Source of the DNA: Polaromonas sp.
GTDB lineage: Bacteria > Pseudomonadota > Gammaproteobacteria > Burkholderiales > Burkholderiaceae_C
Length of the DNA: 41,446 bases
Direction: 5' to 3'
Assembly: GCA_028292745.1 (NCBI GenBank)
Contig: JAQGLT010000153.1
Coordinates: 1-41,446 of the forward strand
The notes under the pieces were generated by a model. It was given only the letters and a program-made list of their open reading frames with translations. It ran no database searches and was not told where the DNA came from. Within the stretch, counting starts at the first letter, position 1. Each line of letters opens with the position of its first letter. A program made the position numbers and the translations under genes. This document shows, piece by piece, positions 21,903 through 32,617 of this stretch.

Positions 21903-22028
21903 CATGGGGATGCCAAGGTGACAAGAAGGGTGTTTTGTGTTTGCCAGGCTTTGCCGCATACTCATAGACCTTCTTCGCCTTTTCTGTGCACGTTAAAGTC
22001 AAGCGCATCCAGACCATCGAAGTCCTTT

Positions 22029-22547
22029 ATGAAAACCATTTTTCCTTTGTCCGTCTTGCCCCTGCTGCTGCTGGGGGCCAGCCATGGCGCCTCGGCGCAG
22101 CAGATTTACCGCTGCGCGGGGGCGGGCGGCAATGCGCCTGAATACATCAACAACGCCAAGGACGCCCAGGTGCGCGGCTGCAAGCTGGTGTCCGGCGGCA
22201 ATGTCACGGTGGTGCAGGGCACGCCGGTTCCCAAGGCGGCGCCCCCGCGCACCGCCACCAGCCCGGTCCCGGGCGGCACCTCAAGGCCCGACAGCAGCCC
22301 GGATCAGCGGGCGCGTGACAGCGACTCGCGCATCATCCTCGAATCGGAACTGAAAAAATCCGAGGCCAAGCTGGCGGAGCTGCAAAAGGAATACAACAAC
22401 GGCGAGCCTGAAAAGCAGGGCATCGAGTCGCGCAATTACCAGCGCTACCTGGACCGGGTGAGCGATCTCAAGGAAAGCATCATTCGCAGCCAAAGCGACA
22501 TTGCCGGCCTCAAACGCGAGATTTCGCGCCTGCCAGCTGCAAATTGA
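22029..22547 (+). CDS. exported DUF4124-like protein
   Basis: 172 aa. Residues 1-23 are a signal peptide (cut after ASA). QIYRCAGAGGNAPEYINN resembles the DUF4124 start (YRCxxxxGxxxYx), then a Pro/Thr-rich linker, then a coiled coil (LKKSEAKLAELQKEYN..., about 115-170). Periplasmic. I have seen such a gene between glnA and ntrB in this bacterial family, but no nitrogen role is known. The start at 22029 (MKTIFPLS) is the one that gives a proper signal peptide. Confidence 0.78.
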   Translation: MKTIFPLSVLPLLLLGASHGASAQQIYRCAGAGGNAPEYINNAKDAQVRGCKLVSGGNVTVVQGTPVPKAAPPRTATSPVPGGTSRPDSSPDQRARDSDSRIILESELKKSEAKLAELQKEYNNGEPEKQGIESRNYQRYLDRVSDLKESIIRSQSDIAGLKREISRLPAAN

Positions 22548-22569
22548 GCCTGGCCGCCCAGTCTTCTGC

Positions 22570-23682
22570 ATGAAAATGGACGGCTTGAAAAAGCCGTTTT
22601 CCCCCACCTCTCTTTCGTCCTTCCCCGCCTCGGGGCCGATCCGCTTTCAGGCCTTCGACCTGCTGGCCACGCTGGTTGCGGTGGTCCGCACCGACGGCTG
22701 CGTCATTTTCGCCAATGCGGCCCTCGAAGATGCGCTGGGCACCTCGCGGCGCACGATCGAAGGCTCGCAGCTGCCCGACTGCTTCACCGAGCCTCCCATC
22801 CTCAAGCATGCCCTGGAAGGCGCGGGCAGCAATGAATTTGCCGCGCTGCGCTATGACGCCTGGCTGCGGCGGCTGAACCATGAGCCCATGCCGGTGCATG
22901 TGGTCGTGGCCCAGACCGACATCGTGGGCGAAGCCATCGTGGAGATGCTGCCGCTTGAGCAGCAGGCCAAGCAGGATCGGGAAGAGCGGCTGATCGACCA
23001 GGCGCAGGCCAACAAGGAGCTGATCCGCAACCTGGCGCACGAAATCAAGAACCCGCTGGGTGGCATTCGCGGGGCGGCCCAACTGCTGCAGATGGAGATC
23101 GACAGGGAGTTGACCGAGTACACCCAGGTCATCATCCACGAGGCCGACCGCCTGCAGACACTGGTGGACCGCCTGCTCGCGCCGCACCGCCGGCCGCACC
23201 TGGTCGGCGATGTCAATATCCACGAAGTCTGCGAACGCGTGCGGTCTCTGATCCTGGCCGAATTCCCCAAGGGCTTGCGGGTGGTGCGCGACTACGACAC
23301 CTCGATTCCCGAGTTCCGGGGCGACCGCGAGCAGCTCATCCAGGCGGTGCTGAACATTGCCCACAACGCCGCCCAGGTGCTGGCCGAGCGCATGGCCGCA
23401 GGCGAAGCGCGCATCATTTTCCGAACGCGCATCGCCCGCCAGGTGACTTTCGGCAAGCAGCGCTACCGCCTGGCACTGGAATTGCATGTCATCGACAATG
23501 GGCCGGGCGTGCCGGACTCCATCAAAGACCGTATTTTTTATCCCCTGGTGTCGGGGCGGGAGGGCGGTTCGGGGCTGGGGCTGACATTGGCGCAAACTTT
23601 TGTCCAGCAACACCACGGTTTGATCGAGTGCGACAGCCGGCCGGGCCATACAGACTTCAAGCTGCTGATACCGCTGCCCTGA
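22570..23682 (+). CDS. ntrB: nitrogen regulation sensor kinase/phosphatase
   Basis: 370-aa cytoplasmic histidine kinase (GlnL/NtrB). An N-terminal PAS domain (about 25-130, FDLLATLVAVVRTDGCVIFAN) is followed by the H box LIRNLAHEIKNPLGG with phospho-acceptor His157, then the N box (LIQAVLNIAHNAAQ), G1 (DNGPGVP) and G2 (GGSGLGL) of the ATPase. In response to PII it phosphorylates or dephosphorylates NtrC. The start at 22570 has only a weak ribosome site; ATG 22576 is an alternative. ntrC follows after 51 bp. Confidence 0.95.
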   Translation: MKMDGLKKPFSPTSLSSFPASGPIRFQAFDLLATLVAVVRTDGCVIFANAALEDALGTSRRTIEGSQLPDCFTEPPILKHALEGAGSNEFAALRYDAWLRRLNHEPMPVHVVVAQTDIVGEAIVEMLPLEQQAKQDREERLIDQAQANKELIRNLAHEIKNPLGGIRGAAQLLQMEIDRELTEYTQVIIHEADRLQTLVDRLLAPHRRPHLVGDVNIHEVCERVRSLILAEFPKGLRVVRDYDTSIPEFRGDREQLIQAVLNIAHNAAQVLAERMAAGEARIIFRTRIARQVTFGKQRYRLALELHVIDNGPGVPDSIKDRIFYPLVSGREGGSGLGLTLAQTFVQQHHGLIECDSRPGHTDFKLLIPLP

Positions 23683-23733
23683 AGCCTGTCGTTCTCACTG
23701 GAAGATAACTGCTCGTAGCAAAGGGATAAAAGC

Positions 23734-25305
<1,572 letters not shown>

Positions 25306-25309
25306 ATAA

Positions 25310-25366
25310 GGGCTGCAGCGCAAGCGCCACCTGCGTAGACAGCTATTATTTTAATAGCATACTGCC
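25310..25366 (+). repeat. dispersed palindromic element, copy 3
   Basis: GGGCTGCAGCGCAAGCG, then ACCTGCGTAGAC and AGCTATTATTTTAATAGCA; the inner palindrome GCTATTA-TTT-TAATAGC spans 25342-25358. It starts 5 bp after the ntrC stop and may act as a terminator-like end of the operon. The remaining 200 bp to the LysR gene hold nothing else I recognise. Confidence 0.7.
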
Positions 25367-25572
25367 GGTGTCCACCCCGACTGCCTGCGACCCTGCTCTT
25401 CGTTGCCTGGGCGGTCAGCAGCGCTGCCGCTGCGGGTTTGCGCTTGCCTTGCTTGGCCCATTTGGCCGCGCTGTACGCTGCGCCGTGCCGGACTTGAGGG
25501 CCGCTGCCGCCTCGGCGCAGCCGTGGCCCCTATAGTTGCCGCATCCGTCACCACATGCAACCAAGGACAGCC

Positions 25573-26505
25573 ATGAGCATTCCCGAGGCCGACCTGCGCG
25601 CCCGCCACCTTCAGGAAACCGCGCTGCGGTATTTTTTCGAAGTGGCGCGTTGCGGGTCGGTGACCGAGGCGTCGCAGCGGCTGCATGTGGCCGCGTCCGC
25701 CGTGAGCCGCCAGATCGCCGGGCTGGAGCAGGCGCTGGGCACGGCGCTTTTCGAGCGGCACCCGCGCGGCATGGTGCTGAACGCGGCGGGCGACATCCTG
25801 GCGACCCATGCGCGGCGAACCCGCCTGGACGCGGAAAAGGCCATCCGCGAGATCCTGGCCCTGCAGGGGCTGCGTTCGGGCAAGGTGCGCATCGTCGCCT
25901 CGGAAGGGTTTGCCAACGAGTTCCTGCCGCCGCTGATTGTGGCGTTCAGGCAGAGGAACGAGGGCATTGTCTTCGAGCTCAATGTCGAGTCGCCCGCCCA
26001 GGTGTCGGCACGGGTTCGCGACGGCGAGGCCGACATCGGAATGAAGTTCAGCCGGGCGCCCGACAAGGACATCAAGGTCGAGTACCGCCAGCCGGCGCCC
26101 GTGCTGGCCCTGATGCCCCCCGGCCATCCGCTGGCCGGGGCCCGGGCGGTCACGCTGGCGCGCATCAGCGCCTATCCGATGGCGCTGCCCGCGCCGGACA
26201 CGACCGTGCGCCAGATGATCGACATGGAGTGCAGCCGCCAGCAGTTGCTGATCGAGTCGGTGCTGACCAGCAACAACATGACCATCCTGCACAACTTCGT
26301 GCTGCAGGGCGGCGGCATTTCCATCTCGGGCGAGGTGTCGGTGCGGCACCTGGTGTCCGCCGGCATGCTGGTGGCCATTCCCATCAGCGACCGGGGCATG
26401 GGCGTGCGCGACATCGAGGTGCAGACCCTGGCGGGCCGCAGCCTGCCGCAGGCGGTGCTGTCTTTTCTGGCGGACCTCAAGCAATGCCTGTCGGGCCCGG
26501 CCTAG
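25573..26505 (+). CDS. LysR-family transcriptional regulator
   Basis: 310 aa. Residues of about 17-75 are the winged helix-turn-helix (ALRYFFEVARCGSVTEASQRLHVAASAVSRQIAGLEQALG..LFER..RGM), followed by the periplasmic-binding-like effector domain (VRIVASEGFANEFLPPLIVAF). The start at 25573 follows AAGGAC. It lies upstream of, and in the same direction as, the Bug-GGT-TauE genes, with a palindromic region between, so it probably controls them. The effector is unknown, perhaps the compound transported. Confidence 0.9.
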   Translation: MSIPEADLRARHLQETALRYFFEVARCGSVTEASQRLHVAASAVSRQIAGLEQALGTALFERHPRGMVLNAAGDILATHARRTRLDAEKAIREILALQGLRSGKVRIVASEGFANEFLPPLIVAFRQRNEGIVFELNVESPAQVSARVRDGEADIGMKFSRAPDKDIKVEYRQPAPVLALMPPGHPLAGARAVTLARISAYPMALPAPDTTVRQMIDMECSRQQLLIESVLTSNNMTILHNFVLQGGGISISGEVSVRHLVSAGMLVAIPISDRGMGVRDIEVQTLAGRSLPQAVLSFLADLKQCLSGPA

Positions 26506-26605
26506 GTGGTGGCCTTGCCTGTCGGGCGCGGTCGCAGCGGTGTGTAGCCAGCGCAGATCAGCGATGCGTTTTCAGTAGCCTTAAACGAGCGGGTTTGCCG
26601 TTTCA

Positions 26606-26641
26606 GCAACGAAACGTTGCATATTTTCTTATGGTGATAAG
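26606..26641. promoter_or_regulatory. candidate LysR-type operator
   Basis: Two small palindromes lie in the gap between the LysR gene and the Bug receptor gene: GCAAC-GAAAC-GTTGC (26606-26620) and CTTAT-GGTG-ATAAG (26628-26641). The second has the T-rich/A-rich dyad form of LysR-family sites. Position and form suggest control of the downstream operon. Confidence 0.45.
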
Positions 26642-26758
26642 GATAAAGTATTCCTATGATGCTGCCAGCATTGCTTTTTCAGGCAACGTGTAGCCTTACC
26701 GCTTCACGGCTCACCGCCTGACCCGTTACACCCGCTTGATCCTCCAAGGAAACCTTCC

Positions 26759-27739
26759 ATGCATTTCCTGTCCAGTTGCCTTCGCTTGATCGGCGCGGCC
26801 TCGCTTGTCGCCGCATCCATGGCCAGCCATGCCCAAAGCTGGCCCGAGCGCCCGGTGCGGCTGGTTGTGCCCTTTCCCGCCGGCGGCGCCACCGACCTGG
26901 TGGCGCGGGTGATTGCCCAGCGGGTGTCCAAGGACATCGGCCAGCAGGTGATTGTTGACAACAAGGCCGGGGCGGGCGGCACCATTGGCTCGGCCGAGGC
27001 GGCCAAGGGAGCCGCCGACGGCTACACCCTGCTGCTGACCACCAGCAGCACGCATGCCATCTCGCCGCACCTCATGCCCCGGCTGCCCTACGATCCGCTG
27101 AAGGACTTCACCCCGATCGCGCACCTGGCCGATGCCGCCAGCGTGCTGCTCGTCACGCCTTCGCTACCGGTCAAAACCGTCGCCGAGCTGATCGATTACG
27201 CCAAAAAGCACCCCGGCCAACTCAATTACGCCAGCAGCGGCAACGGCACCATCGTGCACCTGACGACCGAGGCCTTCAAGGCCCAGGCCGGTGTCTTTAT
27301 CACCCATGTGCCCTACAAGGGCACGGCGCTGGCGATTCCCGATGTCATTGCCGGCTCGGTGCAGGTGCTGATCGACTCCATTCCCTCGGGCATGCCGCAT
27401 GTCAAGAACGGCCGCCTGCGCGCACTGGCCGTCACCGGCAACAAGCGTTCGGCACTGGCGCCCGAGTTGCCGACCATTGCCGAAGCCGGATTGCCTGGGT
27501 TTTCCTCGGTCACCTGGTTCGGCCTGTATGCGCCGCGCGACATGAAGCCGGAACTGGCCGGCCGTGTGCATGACGCCTTCGAAAAGGCGGCGCATGCGCC
27601 CGATGTGATCGAGAGTCTGGCCAAGCTCGGCGTCGAGCCCGCGCCGGTGGGTCCGCCCGCGCAATTCGCGGCGATGGTGGCGGCCGACAGCCAGCGCTGG
27701 GGACGCATCATCCGCGACCGCAAGATCACCCTCGAATAA
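26759..27739 (+). CDS. Bug-family (TctC) extracytoplasmic solute receptor
   Basis: 326 aa. Residues 1-26 are a signal peptide (VAASMASHA-Q). The mature protein begins WPERPVRLVVPFPAGGATDLVARVIA, the Bug hallmark, with GAGGTIGSAEAAKGAADGYTLL, LNYASSGNGT..HL and VPYKG later. It is a periplasmic binding protein of the tripartite tricarboxylate type, but no TctA/TctB membrane genes are adjacent, as is common for betaproteobacterial Bug proteins. The ligand is unknown; the neighbouring transferase suggests a gamma-glutamyl or sulfur-containing compound. The start has a weak site (AAGGAAACC). Confidence 0.93.
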   Translation: MHFLSSCLRLIGAASLVAASMASHAQSWPERPVRLVVPFPAGGATDLVARVIAQRVSKDIGQQVIVDNKAGAGGTIGSAEAAKGAADGYTLLLTTSSTHAISPHLMPRLPYDPLKDFTPIAHLADAASVLLVTPSLPVKTVAELIDYAKKHPGQLNYASSGNGTIVHLTTEAFKAQAGVFITHVPYKGTALAIPDVIAGSVQVLIDSIPSGMPHVKNGRLRALAVTGNKRSALAPELPTIAEAGLPGFSSVTWFGLYAPRDMKPELAGRVHDAFEKAAHAPDVIESLAKLGVEPAPVGPPAQFAAMVAADSQRWGRIIRDRKITLE

Positions 27740-27749
27740 AGGCTTACCG

Positions 27750-29354
27750 ATGTCGTTGTCATCCACACTGGACTTCACGAATCCCTATGCGTCGGCCCGC
27801 TCGGCCGTGTTGGGCCGCAACATCGTCAGCACCTCCCAGCCGTTGGCGGCGCAAGCCGGTCTGCGCATGCTGCTGGCCGGCGGCAATGCGGTCGATGCGG
27901 CCATCGCCTCGGCCATGGCGCTGACGGTCGTCGAGCCCACCGGCTGCGGACTGGGCAGCGACGGCTTTGCCATTGTCTGGGACGGCAAGGAGCTGCACGG
28001 CCTGAATGCCTCCGGCCGTTCGCCGGCGGCCTGGTCGGCCGATCGTTTTGCCGGTCACGCCACGATGCCCGATTCGGGATGGGAAGCCGTGACCGTGCCC
28101 GGCGCCGTTTCGGCCTGGAGCGCGCTATCGCGGCGTTTCGGCCGCTTGCCGTTCGCCGACCTGGTCGCGCCCGCCATCGACTATGCGCGCAACGGCTTTG
28201 CCGTCTCGCCCGTCATCGCCCATCTGTGGGCCATGGGCGGGGAACGGCTGGGCGGCCAGCCCGGTTTCGCCGACTGTTTTCTGCCCGGCGGCCGGGCGCC
28301 ACAGCCGGGCGAGGTGTTTCGCAGCGAAGGCCATGCCAGCACGCTCGAAGCCATTGCCGACAGCCACGGCGAAGCGTTCTACCGGGGCGCGCTGGCGCAG
28401 CGCATGGCGGCGCATGCCCGCGCGCATGGCGGCGCGATGACCGAGGACGACCTGGCCAGCCACAGCGCCGACTGGTGCGGCACGCTGTCGCAGCCGTTCG
28501 CCGGCTCGGTCGTGCATGAGCTGCCGCCCAACGGCCAGGGCATCGCCGCGCTGATGGCGCTGGGCATGCTGGAGGCGCTGGGCATCGGCAGCCAGCCGGT
28601 GGACCATGTCGAGACGGTGCACCTGTCGATCGAGGCGATGAAGCTCGCCCTGGCCGACCTGCACCAGTTCAATGCCGACATCGACGCGATGCAGGTGGCG
28701 CCCGGCGCGCTGCTCGATCCGGCGTATCTGGCCGAACGGGCCCGGCTCATCGACCGCGAAAAGGCCGGCGACCCCGGCCACGGCACGCCCCGGCCGGGCG
28801 GCACGGTGTATGTCGCCGCCGCCGACGCCTCGGGCATGATGGTGTCGTTCATCCAGTCCAACTACATGGGCTTCGGCTCGGGCATCGTCGTGCCCGGAAC
28901 AGGCATCAGCATGCAGAACCGGGGCCATGGTTTTTCGCTCGCGCAGGGGCATGCCAACCAGGTCGGTCCGCGCAAGCGCCCCTCGCACACCATCATTCCG
29001 GCGTTCGCCATGCATGCCGACGGCACGCCGCAAATGGCTTTCGGCGTGATGGGCGGGCCGATGCAGTCCCAGGGCCATGTGCAGATGGCGTTGCGCGTGC
29101 TTCACTACGGACAAAATCCGCAGGCAGCGGCCGACGCGCCGCGCTGGCGCGTGACGCAAGGGCGCCAGGTCGCCGTCGAGCCGGGCTTTGATGCCGGCGT
29201 CATCAGCGAACTGGCCGCGCGCGGGCATGACGTGACGGTGGAGCGCGGCAACGGCGTTTTCGCCTTTGGCGGCGCGCAGCTGGTGCTCAGGCAGGGCAAC
29301 ACCTTTGTCGCCGGGTCCGACCCGCGCAAAGACGGCCAAGCAGTGGCGTTCTGA
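27750..29354 (+). CDS. gamma-glutamyltransferase family protein
   Basis: 534-aa Ntn-hydrolase precursor. ISTSQPLAA-type start (VSTSQPLAAQAGLRMLLAGGNAVDAAIASAMALTVVEPTGCGLGSDGFAIVWDG) and the small-subunit start GGTVYVAAAD, whose Thr is the expected self-cleavage site and nucleophile, followed by SFIQSNYMGFGSGIVVPGTGI. GPMQSQGHVQ matches the catalytic GG loop. The family hydrolyses gamma-glutamyl amides such as glutathione or acylates such as cephalosporins. No signal peptide, so probably cytoplasmic. Starts 10 bp after the Bug gene; same operon. Confidence 0.9.
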   Translation: MSLSSTLDFTNPYASARSAVLGRNIVSTSQPLAAQAGLRMLLAGGNAVDAAIASAMALTVVEPTGCGLGSDGFAIVWDGKELHGLNASGRSPAAWSADRFAGHATMPDSGWEAVTVPGAVSAWSALSRRFGRLPFADLVAPAIDYARNGFAVSPVIAHLWAMGGERLGGQPGFADCFLPGGRAPQPGEVFRSEGHASTLEAIADSHGEAFYRGALAQRMAAHARAHGGAMTEDDLASHSADWCGTLSQPFAGSVVHELPPNGQGIAALMALGMLEALGIGSQPVDHVETVHLSIEAMKLALADLHQFNADIDAMQVAPGALLDPAYLAERARLIDREKAGDPGHGTPRPGGTVYVAAADASGMMVSFIQSNYMGFGSGIVVPGTGISMQNRGHGFSLAQGHANQVGPRKRPSHTIIPAFAMHADGTPQMAFGVMGGPMQSQGHVQMALRVLHYGQNPQAAADAPRWRVTQGRQVAVEPGFDAGVISELAARGHDVTVERGNGVFAFGGAQLVLRQGNTFVAGSDPRKDGQAVAF

Positions 29355-29356
29355 CC

Positions 29357-30169
29357 ATGAACCTCGATCTTGTCTTGATTCTCGAACTGCTTGCCATGGG
29401 CTGCGTCAGCGGCTTTCTGGCGGGCCTCCTGGGCATTGGCGGCGGCATGCTGCTGGTGCCGGCCCTGACCTATATCGCCACGGCCCAGGGTTTTCCGAAC
29501 GCCTATGTGGTCAAGATGGCCCTGGCCACGTCGCTGGCCACCATCCTGTTCACCTCGCTGTCGTCGGTGCGCGCCCACCACAAGCGCGGCGCGGTGCGCT
29601 GGGATGTCGTCAAGCTGCTGGCGCCGGGCATTGTCGCCGGCTCGCTGCTGGGCGCGCAAATTGCCAAGCTGCTTTCCACCCAGACCCTGGCGCTGGTGTT
29701 TGCCGTCTTTGTCAGCTATTCGGCCCTGCAGATGTTCATCGACAAAAAACCCAAGCCTTCGCGGCAGCTGCCGCAGGGCGCCGGCATGTTCGGCACCGGC
29801 ACGGTCATCGGCAGCCTGTCGGCGCTGGTCGGCGCAGGGGGCGGATTCATTTCGGTGCCGTTCATGGCCTGGTGCAACGTGCCGATACATACCGCCGTGG
29901 CAACGTCTGCGGCGCTGGGCTTTCCGATCGCGGTGGCCGGCACCATCGGCTACATCTTTGCCGGATGGAACCTGCAGGGTGTTCCGGCCGGCAGCTTTGG
30001 CTATGTGTACCTGCCGGCGCTGGCGCTGATCGCCACGACCAGCGTGCTGTTCGCGCCTTTGGGCGCCAAGGCGGCGCACAAGCTCGATGTCAAGCAGCTC
30101 AAGCGGGCTTTTGCCTGTCTTTTGATTCTGCTGGCCGCCTACATGGCGAGCAAGGGCCTGGCGAGCTGA
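29357..30169 (+). CDS. TauE/SafE-family membrane permease
   Basis: 270 aa with about eight hydrophobic segments. GFLAGLLGIGGGMLLVPAL at the start and SALVGAGGGFISVPFMAWCNVP in the middle are the twin TauE/SafE repeats. The family exports or imports sulfite, sulfonates and small organic anions. It begins 2 bp after the transferase stop, so it is translationally linked. With Bug receptor and transferase this suggests uptake and breakdown of a compound followed by sulfite or acid efflux. This is inference only. Confidence 0.9.
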   Translation: MNLDLVLILELLAMGCVSGFLAGLLGIGGGMLLVPALTYIATAQGFPNAYVVKMALATSLATILFTSLSSVRAHHKRGAVRWDVVKLLAPGIVAGSLLGAQIAKLLSTQTLALVFAVFVSYSALQMFIDKKPKPSRQLPQGAGMFGTGTVIGSLSALVGAGGGFISVPFMAWCNVPIHTAVATSAALGFPIAVAGTIGYIFAGWNLQGVPAGSFGYVYLPALALIATTSVLFAPLGAKAAHKLDVKQLKRAFACLLILLAAYMASKGLAS

Positions 30170-30228
30170 CGGTGCGGCGGCGCATGGCCGCCCGGTTGCC
30201 CGCTTGGCTGCGGATTTTTGCAATTAAT

Positions 30229-30286
30229 GGTCAAAAACGGCTGTAGCGCAGGTGGAGTATGCGTATGCAGCTATGGTTTTTATGGC
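30229..30286 (+). repeat. dispersed palindromic element, copy 4
   Basis: TCAAAAACGGCTGTAGCGC, then GGAGTATGCGTATGC and AGCTATGGTTTTTATGGC. The inner palindrome is decayed. It lies between the convergent TauE and xthA genes and reaches the xthA stop codon. Confidence 0.7.
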
Positions 30287-31062
30287 AAATCAAGGTCCAC
30301 GACCACCGGCACATGGTCGCTGGGCCGCTCATTCTTGCGCGGCAGCTTGTCGATCACGCAGCTGACCACCTTCGGCTTGAGCGCGTCGCTGACCAGGATG
30401 TAGTCGATCCGCATGCCCCGGTTGCGCCGGAAGGCAAATTCGCGGTAATCCCACCAGGAGTAGCTTTTCTCGGGTTGCTCGAACATGCGGAAGGCGTCCG
30501 TCAGGCCCAGGCTCACCAGCGCCTGGAAATGCAGGCGCTCCTCGGTCGTGTGGTGAATGGTTTCGCGCAGGCCTTCGGGGTCGAACGTGTCGCGGTCGTC
30601 GGCGGTGATGTTGAAGTCGCCCACCAGCACCAGGTTGGGGTGCGCCAGCAGCTCGCCCTGCAGCCAGGCGCGCAGGCCAGTCAGCCACTTCATCTTGTAG
30701 GCGAACTTGTCGCTGCCCGGCGACTGGCCGTTGACGAAATAGGCGTTGACCACCCGCACCTCGCCGCCCGGCATGTCGAGCGTTCCCGCAATGACGCGGG
30801 ACTGCTCGTCGGAAAAGCCCTCGATGTTCTTCACCACATTGCGCGCCGCCGCGCGGCTGAGGATCGCCACGCCGTTGTAGGTCTTCTGGCCGAACACGGC
30901 GCTTTGGTAGCCGGCCGCCGCCAGTTCCATCAGGGGAAACTTGTCGTCGCTGAGCTTGAGCTCCTGCAGGCACAGCACATCGACCGGGTTGGCGGCCAGC
31001 CAGTCCAGCACCTGCGGCAGCCGGACGGTCAGGGAGTTGATGTTCCAGGTGGCGATTTTCAT
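30280..31062 (-). CDS. xthA: exodeoxyribonuclease III
   Basis: 260-aa DNA repair enzyme that cuts at abasic sites and trims 3' ends. Landmarks: MKIATWNINSL, LCLQELK (Glu metal ligand), VNAYFVNGQSPG, LVGDFNITADDRD (Asp/Asn active site), RNRGMRIDYILVS, and SDHVPVVVDL (catalytic His near the end). The length is standard. It is preceded on the same strand by the nitronate monooxygenase gene with a 16-bp gap, and convergent with the TauE gene. Confidence 0.95.
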   Translation of the reverse strand: MKIATWNINSLTVRLPQVLDWLAANPVDVLCLQELKLSDDKFPLMELAAAGYQSAVFGQKTYNGVAILSRAAARNVVKNIEGFSDEQSRVIAGTLDMPGGEVRVVNAYFVNGQSPGSDKFAYKMKWLTGLRAWLQGELLAHPNLVLVGDFNITADDRDTFDPEGLRETIHHTTEERLHFQALVSLGLTDAFRMFEQPEKSYSWWDYREFAFRRNRGMRIDYILVSDALKPKVVSCVIDKLPRKNERPSDHVPVVVDLDLP

Positions 31063-31078
31063 GAGCGTGCTGCCTTGA

Positions 31079-32113
31079 TCAAAGGGCGGCCAGGGCGCGC
31101 GTCAGCTCGGCGGCGGGCAGCTCGCGGCAGCCGCTGGCGTTCTGCCCGGACCAGAGGGTGGAGAAATCGTCGCGGCCGCGCTGTTCGGCGCCGGCTTTCA
31201 GCGGCGCCAGCGCGGCGGTCGCCAGCGGAAAGGCCGGCGGCGCGGCGCTCAGCGGACCCAGCTCCTTCATCAGCCGGTTCAGCATGCCTCGGGCGGGGCG
31301 GCCGGTGATGAGGTTGGTGAGCGCGGTGTGTTCGGCGCGCCCGCTCTTGAGCGCTGCGCGGTGCAGCGCCGTGGTGGTCGCTTCCGGGCACAGCAGGTAG
31401 GACGTGCCGACCTGCACGCCCGCCGCGCCCAGGGCCAGCGCGGCCTTGACGCCCGGTGCGTCGGCAATGCCGCCGGCGGCGATCACCGGGATGCGCACGG
31501 CGCGCACCACCTGCGGCAGCAGGGCCATGGTGCCGATTTGCGTTGTCAGGTCATCGCTCAGGAAGATGCCCCGGTGGCCACCGGCCTCCAGGCCCTGGGC
31601 AATCACCGCGTCGGCGCCGTTCGCCTCCAGCCAGCGCGCTTCGGCCACGGTGGTGGCGGAGGACAGCACCTTGGCGCCCCACGATTTCACGCGCCGCAGC
31701 AGTTCGGGCGAGGGCAGGCCGAAGTGAAAGCTGACGACGGGCGGCCTGAAGGCTTGCAGCAGGTCGGCAAGTTCAGCGCTGAAAGGCGAGCGTCCGCCGC
31801 CTGTCGGCACGCTGGCCGGGTCGATGCCGAATTCGGCGTAGTAGGGCGCCAGCGCGGCGCGCCATCGGGTTTCACGCTCCGGGTCGGGCTCGGGCGGCGT
31901 GTGGCAAAAGAAGTTGACGTTGTACGGCTGGCGGGTTTGCGCGGCGATGGCTTCAAGCTCGGCGCGAAGGACGTCTGCCGTCAGCATGGCGCAGGGCAGG
32001 GAGCCCAGGCCGCCCGCGTTGGAGACCGCGATCGCCAGCGCGCTGGTCTGCACGCCGGCCATGGGCGCCTGGATGATCGGCAGCGCAATGCCGAACAGTT
32101 CCTGGATGTTCAT
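31079..32113 (-). CDS. nitronate monooxygenase / 2-nitropropane dioxygenase family
   Basis: 344-aa FMN-dependent TIM-barrel enzyme that oxidises alkyl nitronates such as the toxin propionate-3-nitronate. Conserved ELFGIALPIIQAPMAGVQT at the start, ANGADAVIAQGLEAGGHRG (catalytic His region), then VIAAGGIADAPGVKAALALG and GVQVGTSYLLC, which bind FMN phosphate. The start codon overlaps the folA stop (4 bp), so the two are co-translated. The overall length fits the family. Confidence 0.9.
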   Translation of the reverse strand: MNIQELFGIALPIIQAPMAGVQTSALAIAVSNAGGLGSLPCAMLTADVLRAELEAIAAQTRQPYNVNFFCHTPPEPDPERETRWRAALAPYYAEFGIDPASVPTGGGRSPFSAELADLLQAFRPPVVSFHFGLPSPELLRRVKSWGAKVLSSATTVAEARWLEANGADAVIAQGLEAGGHRGIFLSDDLTTQIGTMALLPQVVRAVRIPVIAAGGIADAPGVKAALALGAAGVQVGTSYLLCPEATTTALHRAALKSGRAEHTALTNLITGRPARGMLNRLMKELGPLSAAPPAFPLATAALAPLKAGAEQRGRDDFSTLWSGQNASGCRELPAAELTRALAAL

Positions 32114-32604
32114 GAATCAGCCCTTTCAAGCGTGACGAAACTGAAGGCCAGCCCACTGGCTGACACATGCGCCTGGCGCGCGGTTTCCCGCCATTCGCTG
32201 CCCGGCGGCGGCATGAAGGCATCGCCGTCGAAGTCCTGTGCAATCTCGGTCAGCTCGATGCGGCTGGCCAGCGGCAATGCCTCGGCATAGATTTGCGCGC
32301 CGCCGATGACCCAGGCTTGTTCAGCCGAACCGCACAGCGCCAGCGCCGCCGGCAGGCTGGCGGCGCGCAAGGCGCCTTCGGCGGCCCAGCCGGCCTGTCG
32401 GGTGATGACGATGTTGGTCCGGCCGGGCAGCGGGCGAAAACGCGGCGGCAGCGAATCCCAGGTCTTGCGCCCCATGATGACCGGCCAGCCCTGCGTCAGG
32501 CTTTTGAAATGCGCCATGTCTTCGGGAAGCCGCCAGGGAATGGTGTTGTCCTTGCCGATCACGCCGTTGGCGGCGCGGGCGTAGATCAGGTGGATGCGGG
32601 TCAT
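32110..32604 (-). CDS. folA: dihydrofolate reductase
   Basis: 164-aa NADPH-dependent enzyme that regenerates tetrahydrofolate, needed after thymidylate synthase activity. Visible are IYARAANGVIGKDNTIPWRLPEDMAHFK (active-site Trp, Glu/Asp loop), VIMGRKTWDSLP (NADPH site), LPGRTNIVITRQ and AWVIGGAQIYAEALP. Downstream of thyA by 13 bp, a common pairing that joins the two steps of the folate cycle. Confidence 0.96.
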   Translation of the reverse strand: MTRIHLIYARAANGVIGKDNTIPWRLPEDMAHFKSLTQGWPVIMGRKTWDSLPPRFRPLPGRTNIVITRQAGWAAEGALRAASLPAALALCGSAEQAWVIGGAQIYAEALPLASRIELTEIAQDFDGDAFMPPPGSEWRETARQAHVSASGLAFSFVTLERADS

Positions 32605-32617
32605 GATGCGGGACCGG

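Noticed and set aside
28125-29339. Long minus-strand frame opposite the gamma-glutamyltransferase gene
   Set aside because: Antisense shadow of a well-supported gene, with no recognisable domain.
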